Under the pieces are notes generated by a model that was given only the letters and a program-made list of their open reading frames with translations, ran no database searches and was not told the DNA's origin. From Paulinella micropora (lineage: Eukaryota > Cercozoa > Imbricatea > Euglyphida > Paulinellidae): 64,000 nucleotides of DNA. Within the stretch, counting starts at the first letter, position 1. Every line of letters starts with the position of its first letter. Position numbers and translations under genes: made by a program. This document shows positions 58,950 through 64,000 of the stretch, piece after piece. The stretch is from NCBI GenBank assembly GCA_019918135.1, contig WBZZ01000003.1:19880-83879 (forward strand). The letters are read 5' to 3'.

Positions 58950-61523
58950 ATGTCCGTGCTTGTCTTACACCAACGGCTTGATAAACTCCGCCTGCAACAA
59001 ATCAGGTGTCTCAGCGGGCTCAGCCCGCAAGAGGAGAAGTCGGTAGAGGACCTCCTCAAGGAATGCGTGCGCACGCGCGTCAAGGTCAACTACAAAGCCA
59101 ACCCTGATAACCCGGAGGGCAGAATCAACGGCAGGGGCTCCATCGGGAACCTGCCCGGCTGGATAGCTAGGCTAGTGGCGGGCGAGATCTACTCTTTCCT
59201 GGACATTGAAAACGCCGCCGTCACTATTCTGACGCAGCTGGCGTGCAAGCACCTGGTAGTCGTGCCTCCCCTCCTGCGGCAGTTTGCCACCAGAGAAGGA
59301 CGCAGGCTCCTTACCGAGCAGCTGCTCGCACAGCTCAACAGCGACGACCCCAAGTTTGCCAAAAAGAGCTTTAACGCCGTCCTCAACGGACACTCTATCG
59401 AGGAGCTCTATTGTCCTCTTATGCTAGAGTGGCGCGAGGCCTGCAGGTCCTTTGTACGCGGCCTCAAGAGCTGCCCGGCCTTTGCGGACGTCTGGCAGCT
59501 CACGGAGAAAAAAGAAACCAACAGGGACGCCACGTTCGTCTCCTACTTGTACCAGAGGTATGAGCGGAGGTGTATGTTGGCCGCCTGTGAGTTTCTCGAG
59601 CAGAAAGGCTACCGCGTCGGCGTTTGGAAGCACGACGGCGTATGGGTCGAAGAAACTGCTTTTGCCCCGGGGCTAGTGGCAGACATTACAGAGCACATCC
59701 TTAAGCAAACGGAGCTGCACGTCTCACTACACTACGGCAGGCCCCTGCCCACCCAGCAGGACCTAGAGCTCTATTACGGGCCCAAGAACCTCTCCATGCT
59801 CCCCAACGACGAGGAGCGCTGCCGGCACCTGCTGGCCATCGCGGGCCAGGCGGGCAAGCACATACGCTTTGCGGGCCACGTGCTGGTGCCGCACGGCACG
59901 ATCCCCGGCGTCTACGAACAGCAAGGCAACTTCCGCGATTACATCAACCGCACTCTCGCCAACGAAACATGCTTTATCCTCGGCAATGCCAACCTCGACA
60001 AGCTCGAAAAGTGGTTTGAGACGGTCACACACCCCCTTTTCCCGCTCCGTACAGCCAGCGAGATGCGCAGCGACTGGATAAGTTTCCGCACCACGACCTT
60101 CAACACCTCCAGCGTCTCCCTGCACCAGTACAGCGAGCTAGCAGAGGCGCCTTTCACCGACCATTTCTACGACATGGACGTACGAGACACGGAGCGCGCC
60201 ACGCCCCTGTGGGACAAGCTCATCAAGACACAGCTCAGCGAGAGCATGTACGACACCTTTGAGATCCTGTTGGGCAGGCTGCAGTTCCCAATCGGCCGAT
60301 ATGACAACTGGCAGGTCATGCCCTTCATGCAGGGCGACGCCGGCACGGGCAAAGGGACCGTCATACAGGTCCTGCGCGCCATGAAGCCACGGGGCAAGGT
60401 CGGAGCTATCACTTCCAACACCGAGAGGGGTTTCGGCCTCTCGGCGCTCTTTAACAAGGAGCTCATTGTCGTGCCGGACCTCCCGACCAACTTCGCCAGC
60501 GTCATTGAGCAGTCCATGATGCAGTCCATTGTCTCCGGCGAGTCGGTTTCCGTCGCTACCAAGAACAAGACCGCCTCCTCCGAACACGTCTGGACCGTGC
60601 CCATCGTCATTGCCGCCAACTACATCTTCAACTACAGAGACAACCAAGGCCAGTGGAAGCGGCGCGTCGCGCTCTTCTTCTTCAACAACAAGATAGCAAA
60701 GTCACAGTCCGATTTGGCAGACAGGATCATTGCCGAGGAGCTGCCCTACATTGCCATGCGCTGCATCAAGAAATACAGGGACACAGTCAAGAACCGGCCG
60801 GGAGCTGACTTCTGGCAGGACATCGCGCCCGAGGAGCTCGTGCGCAACCAGAAATACGTCGAGAGCCACACCAACGTCCTCGCGCGCTTCATCAACGAGG
60901 GCAGCAACGACTTTGGGGTCGTCCGCGACGAAGGGCACGTGACCAGGTGGACCGAGTTCTCGGCCGCGTTCGGCAAGTACCTCAAGGAAGACCTGCGGCA
61001 GTTCCACACCAGGGTCGACGATATCGGCGACACCGCCCTCCGCCGCGCCGGCTACGAGGTTTTCCGCGCGCAGCTGCGGCAGAACAGCGAGAAGAAGGAC
61101 GGCCGCATCAACTACTGCCAGTTCTGCCCGCGGCAGGAAAAGGAGCTAGGACACGAATGCGACCTCTCTTGTGAACAGCACGTCTGCTACTACAACAAGT
61201 GCAATAGGCACGTTAACGCCAAGCGAGGCAAGACCTACGGCATCCTGCACATGCGACTCGTGCCCAGGGCAGAGTACGACCGCCGCATCAACGAGGAGGG
61301 CGAACAACAGCTGGAGGAGAAGGCGGACGAAGAGAAGCTCACGCAGCAACTGATCGACCTGCAGGCACGGCAGGCTAGCAAGAAGGAAATTGCCCGCGCT
61401 GTGCGCCGGCTCCTCAAAGAGAACGCCAAACGCGTCAGACGGATCGTAGGGGGAGGACACAAGCGAAAACCGCCCCCGGCAGAAGCAAATTGTCTCAAGA
61501 AACTCAAAATTAAAAGGCTTTAA
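58950..61523 (+). CDS. TVpol-like DNA polymerase fused to SF3 helicase
   Basis: 857 residues; ATG 58950. The N-terminal half shows the family A palm pattern of transposon-viral polymerases: motif A with LDIENAAVTILTQL (about 85-98), motif B with KKSFNAVLNGHS (about 135-146), and motif C with KHDGVWVEE (about 228-236). Next comes a linker, then an SF3 helicase: Walker A GDAGTGKGT (about 461-469), Walker B region LIVVPDL (about 505), motif C PIVIAANYIF (about 550-560), an arginine finger in WKRRVALFF (about 570). A Cys/His-rich module follows (CQFCPRQEKELGHEC, then CEQHVCYYNKCNRH, about 725-755) and a coiled basic tail. This fusion is characteristic of Polinton-like viruses. The last ten residues are encoded by the end of the first MITE-like repeat. 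It looks whole. Confidence 0.85.
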   Translation: MSVLVLHQRLDKLRLQQIRCLSGLSPQEEKSVEDLLKECVRTRVKVNYKANPDNPEGRINGRGSIGNLPGWIARLVAGEIYSFLDIENAAVTILTQLACKHLVVVPPLLRQFATREGRRLLTEQLLAQLNSDDPKFAKKSFNAVLNGHSIEELYCPLMLEWREACRSFVRGLKSCPAFADVWQLTEKKETNRDATFVSYLYQRYERRCMLAACEFLEQKGYRVGVWKHDGVWVEETAFAPGLVADITEHILKQTELHVSLHYGRPLPTQQDLELYYGPKNLSMLPNDEERCRHLLAIAGQAGKHIRFAGHVLVPHGTIPGVYEQQGNFRDYINRTLANETCFILGNANLDKLEKWFETVTHPLFPLRTASEMRSDWISFRTTTFNTSSVSLHQYSELAEAPFTDHFYDMDVRDTERATPLWDKLIKTQLSESMYDTFEILLGRLQFPIGRYDNWQVMPFMQGDAGTGKGTVIQVLRAMKPRGKVGAITSNTERGFGLSALFNKELIVVPDLPTNFASVIEQSMMQSIVSGESVSVATKNKTASSEHVWTVPIVIAANYIFNYRDNQGQWKRRVALFFFNNKIAKSQSDLADRIIAEELPYIAMRCIKKYRDTVKNRPGADFWQDIAPEELVRNQKYVESHTNVLARFINEGSNDFGVVRDEGHVTRWTEFSAAFGKYLKEDLRQFHTRVDDIGDTALRRAGYEVFRAQLRQNSEKKDGRINYCQFCPRQEKELGHECDLSCEQHVCYYNKCNRHVNAKRGKTYGILHMRLVPRAEYDRRINEEGEQQLEEKADEEKLTQQLIDLQARQASKKEIARAVRRLLKENAKRVRRIVGGGHKRKPPPAEANCLKKLKIKRL

Positions 61524-61825
61524 TCGCCTGAGACGTGACCCAGGGGTCCGGGCCGGACCCAGAATGTGCAATGTGCAATGTGCAATGTGCAATCTCTACT
61601 ATTCTAATCACTTCTTTACCAATTGTCATTAAAAAAAACATGTCTCGTGTGTCTAAAGAATAACCACTGAGGGGGGAGACCTCTTCCGACCCCTTGGGAT
61701 GCATAGTTGCCAGGTTTAACGTTAACGCATTTTGCACATTGCCCATTTTATATATTGCGCCACCCCCCGGACCGTGTCTCACGTCTCAGCCTTTTAAAAC
61801 CCTTTTATTTTTTTTCCTGAGACAC
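61491..61825. mobile_element. MITE-like repeat, copy 1
   Basis: 335 bases with imperfect terminal inverted repeats of about 45 bases beginning TGTCTCA-GAAA...TAAAAGG...GCCTGAGACGTGA. Inside are four GTGCAAT units near the left and TGCACATTGCCC near the right, again inverted, so most of the element can fold back. There is no coding capacity. Its left end overlaps the stop of the TVpol gene. An ATTAAA at 61629 could serve as that gene's 3' signal. Confidence 0.75.
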
Positions 61826-61868
61826 CTGGCTTCTGCAGGGAGGGGTAGAAGGGGTCTCCCCGGGGCCT

Positions 61869-62212
61869 TGTCTCAGGAAACTCAAAATTAAAAGGCTTTA
61901 ATCGCCTGAGACGTGACCCAGGGGTCCGGGCCGGACCCCAGAATGTGCAATGTGCAATGTGCAATGTGCAATCTCTACTATTCTAATCACTTCTTTACCA
62001 ATTGTCATTAAAAAAAACATGTCTAAAGTGTCTAGAAGATAACCACTTTTTAAGGGAGGGGGGAGACCTCTTCCGACCCCTTGGAATGCATAGTTGCCAG
62101 GTTTAACGTTAACGCATTTTGCACATTGCCCATTTTATATATTGCGCCACCCCCCGGACCGTGTCTCACGTCTCAGCCTTTTAAAACCCTTTTATTTTTT
62201 TTTCCTGAGACA
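61869..62212. mobile_element. MITE-like repeat, copy 2
   Basis: 344 bases, about 93 percent like copy 1 by eye, in direct orientation with a 43-base spacer. It has the same terminal inverted repeats and inner GTGCAAT repeats. Extra bases near 62045-62055 (TTTTTAAGG) distinguish it. It ends 57 bases before the right-arm zinc-binding gene. Confidence 0.78.
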
Positions 62213-62268
62213 CGCCTCGATTATTTTTTTCTTCTCTGCCTTTTATCACACCGGAGCGCGGCTCGAGA

Positions 62269-62487
62269 ATGCTAGCTGTTTGTCCTACCTGTGGCGCCTG
62301 CTTTTTCGGAGGCCAGCTGTACTGGTCAGGGAACGGGAAAAAAGGCGACCCCCGGGACTTGGCCTCGCTCGTGTGCCGGCCGTACGGCGACGGCGCCTGT
62401 ATCAACCCCGCGCGGGACGTCCCGGGCGGAGACACTTGGGAAGAACGCATGCGCTTTGTGGACAATTTCCTGGACGAGATGCTGTAG
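62269..62487 (+). CDS. Small zinc-binding protein, right-arm copy
   Basis: 72 residues from ATG 62269 (MLAVCPTCGACFFGGQLY). Cys pairs CPTC and the later LVCRPYGDGAC are conserved with the left-arm copy; differences are scattered and conservative, and the third codon positions are more GC-rich. The upstream box TTTTTTTCTTCTCTGCC is shared with the left copy. ATTAAA at 62495 follows the stop by a few bases. Function unknown; probable single zinc ribbon. Confidence 0.82.
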   Translation: MLAVCPTCGACFFGGQLYWSGNGKKGDPRDLASLVCRPYGDGACINPARDVPGGDTWEERMRFVDNFLDEML

Positions 62488-62494
62488 AATGATC

Positions 62495-62500
62495 ATTAAA
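62495..62500 (+). terminator. ATTAAA signal
   Basis: ATTAAA seven bases past the stop of the zinc-binding gene, mirrored by the signal at 50338-50333 in the left arm. Confidence 0.5.
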
Positions 62501-62540
62501 AAACTTTTTTTCTTCTTTTGCCGAGCTAGTAGGCAAATAA

Positions 62541-64000
62541 ATGAGCACCGGCCGGTGTAGCAAGCGCCGCCGGCTCGATGGCTTAAGTGACCTTTTTGAG
62601 CTGCCGGAGGACGGACAGAACGGCGACTTCCTCGTCTCGGATGGAGACGGGGGCGCAAGGTGGGAGACCGGCGGCGCTGCGCCCCCGGACTCCGGCGGTG
62701 GCAGTGGCCACGTGACAGACTACAATAACCCTCACCAAACGTCGCTGGCGAATTTAGTAAACTCGTCGACACTGAAGCTGACGGGGGCGGGCGGTACCAG
62801 CACGCTCTCGGCCCCGACCACTGGCTCTTCGGCGCTCAAGCTGCCAATCGAACTGCCAGGCAAAATATCGATGGTTACACTGGCCCCCGACGGCTCGCTG
62901 CAATCTGGGGGTTATTCTATTTATCACAACTTGATGTTCGGCTTGACTGCTACTGGCAGCAAGATGCCGAGCAACATGACTACGAACCCCTGGGTCAGCC
63001 CCGATATGTGGACCTACACAGCGAGCTCCGACGGAGGTACGGGGACAGCGCCTCATATGATGCTCGACTCGCGTTCGACGACTCCGCTAGTACTACACAC
63101 AGAGGCACAGGCCCTTACGACGCTACCACGGGCGTTTGGAGTGGTCCATTGGGGGTGACTGGGAAGACTATTAACGGCGTTTTCGTGAATGGTAACTGGT
63201 TACAGCTCGATTTGGGTAGGGTGGTTCAGCTGACAAAATACTACGTCACTTCCGCCAATAACTTAAATTCCGCGACCTCGTATGCGCCCGGCCAGTGGAT
63301 GATGGCTACTAGCACGAACGGCTCTACTTGGACAAAGTGGCACGACCAGAACGAGACACAGACGTTCACCACGAGCCAGGAAAAAACGTTTGCTCCTATA
63401 GCCTGGGCAATTGCCAGGTATGTGGTGATGGTAGTTAGAGTCGCCGGTTCTACCAGACTGGTCGACCGGACCGTGAACGAAATAGCCTCGCTAAAATTCG
63501 ATTTCTACGAGTACTTTTATTCGCCGAAGAACCTATCACCACCCTATGACGCGACTGACGCCGCTAACAAAGTACTATGTGGACTCGCAGACGTCCAAGA
63601 CGCCGCTGACTATTGGCACGTCCTCGATCGCGAGCACGGGGAGCGTGGCGCTGGCTTTGCCGAGCGCGCTGCCTGCCGCGACGTCGCTGGTGTCGATGAC
63701 GTCTGCGGGCGCGCTGCAGCACGGGGACCAAGCCATTTCCCACAACCTGAGCTTTGTCGCCACTGCGTACGTGAAGAAGCCCGACGGCATGACGAGCAAA
63801 CAGCTGGAACGGCCTGGTCGCGAGCGCGTCCACTTCCGGGAACGGCAACGCGTACGACGGCTTCACACGGGCTCGAACTTTGCCTGGCAGAGCAACACTA
63901 GTACCTACAATGCCACGAGCGGCGCCTACACTTCCAATGCCAGCAAAACGTTTTCGAATGTAGCGTACCCCGGAGAGTGGCTCCAGCTAGATTTTGGCAC
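62541..64000 (+). CDS. Fibre-like protein, right arm (continues past window)
   Basis: ATG 62541 (MSTGRCSKRRRLDGLSDLF) opens with the same basic stretch and collar motif (DGQNGDFLVSDGDGGARWET) as the left-arm gene, then shaft repeats (STLKLTGAGGTSTLSAPTTG, SSALKLPIELPGK) and two discoidin-like units (WLQLDLGRVVQLTKYYVTS; the second begins at the window edge with WLQLDF). The gene looks broken about twice, or has sequence errors. It is the mirror of the left arm: the last 110 bases match the minus strand of 47600-47720. Attachment protein by family. Confidence 0.7.

Larger units (their letters stand above)
47480..64000. mobile_element. Polinton-like-virus island with inverted arms (right end beyond window)
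   Basis: Extent: from the break in the BspA-like gene to past the window end. Parts: left arm (fibre and zinc-binding gene, minus strand, 47480-50620), core (50620-62213) with palindrome array, unknown genes, AEP primase-SF3 helicase, YqaJ nuclease, TVpol-SF3 helicase and two MITE-like repeats, and right arm (zinc-binding gene and fibre, plus strand, 62214 onward). Arms share coding and flanking sequence but have diverged. The replication genes look whole; the fibre genes look broken in a few places. No capsid, ATPase or integrase gene is visible in the part seen. Age: moderate, judged from arm divergence. Alternatively this is a native part of a larger viral genome. Confidence 0.6.

Noticed and set aside
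1-64000. Bacterial chromosome or plasmid
   Set aside because: There is no operon-style Shine-Dalgarno spacing, there are candidate spliceosomal introns, ATTAAA signals, a prenylated Rab-like protein and F-box/LRR families, and no bacterial housekeeping gene.
47480-64000. Retrovirus-like element
   Set aside because: No reverse transcriptase, integrase, protease or LTR pattern is visible; replication genes are of DNA-virus type.

Overview
The window looks like DNA from a eukaryote or a eukaryote-infecting large dsDNA virus, not a bacterium. Genes carry short GT-AG introns with pyrimidine-rich acceptors, ATTAAA/AATAAA signals lie just past many stop codons, there are microsatellites at 1-410 and 53195-53250, and the gene families are eukaryotic or giant-virus-like: F-box-like and leucine-rich-repeat proteins, a Rab-like GTPase, an RS-rich protein and secreted glycoproteins. 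No ribosomal, tRNA or capsid gene was recognised. A pandoravirus-like giant virus, or a viral region integrated in a protist chromosome, would both fit; the sequence alone does not decide.

Layout. (1) 1-1718: microsatellite and triplet-rich non-coding DNA. (2) 1719-13887: a GC-rich gene block with an unknown protein, a mucin-like membrane glycoprotein, a DUF1152-like protein, a PD-(D/E)XK nuclease, an RS-rich protein and an F-box-like protein. (3) 12010-22847: a decaying tandem array of [F-box-like gene + LRR gene]. The first unit is whole; later units keep only pieces of the first gene, and their LRR genes are broken. (4) 23203-36064: a very large surface glycoprotein gene with a disturbed reading frame, a basic DNA-binding-like protein, a secreted-type protein, a small unknown protein, and a multipass membrane protein. 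(5) 36.5-43 kb: two F-box-like paralogues in tandem, one with a 128-bp palindromic satellite in its 3' flank, then an acidic unknown protein. (6) 43.4-47.5 kb: a methyltransferase-like protein with a histone-H1-like tail, a Rab-like GTPase and a BspA/DUF285-like surface protein.

(7) About 47.48-64.0 kb is a separate island with lower GC and a different gene set. Its core carries an AEP primase-SF3 helicase (D5-like), a YqaJ nuclease and a TVpol-type polymerase-SF3 helicase, as seen in Polinton-like viruses. Both sides carry the same two-gene module (a small zinc-binding protein and a fibre protein with a discoidin-like domain) in opposite orientation, so the island has large inverted arms. 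The right arm runs off the window. The core also holds a six-copy palindrome array, two long hairpins and two tandem MITE-like repeats.

The island's genes form a self-contained replication and attachment set. The GC-rich block is dominated by surface proteins and by F-box/LRR adaptor-like proteins, which typically target host proteins to ubiquitin ligases.
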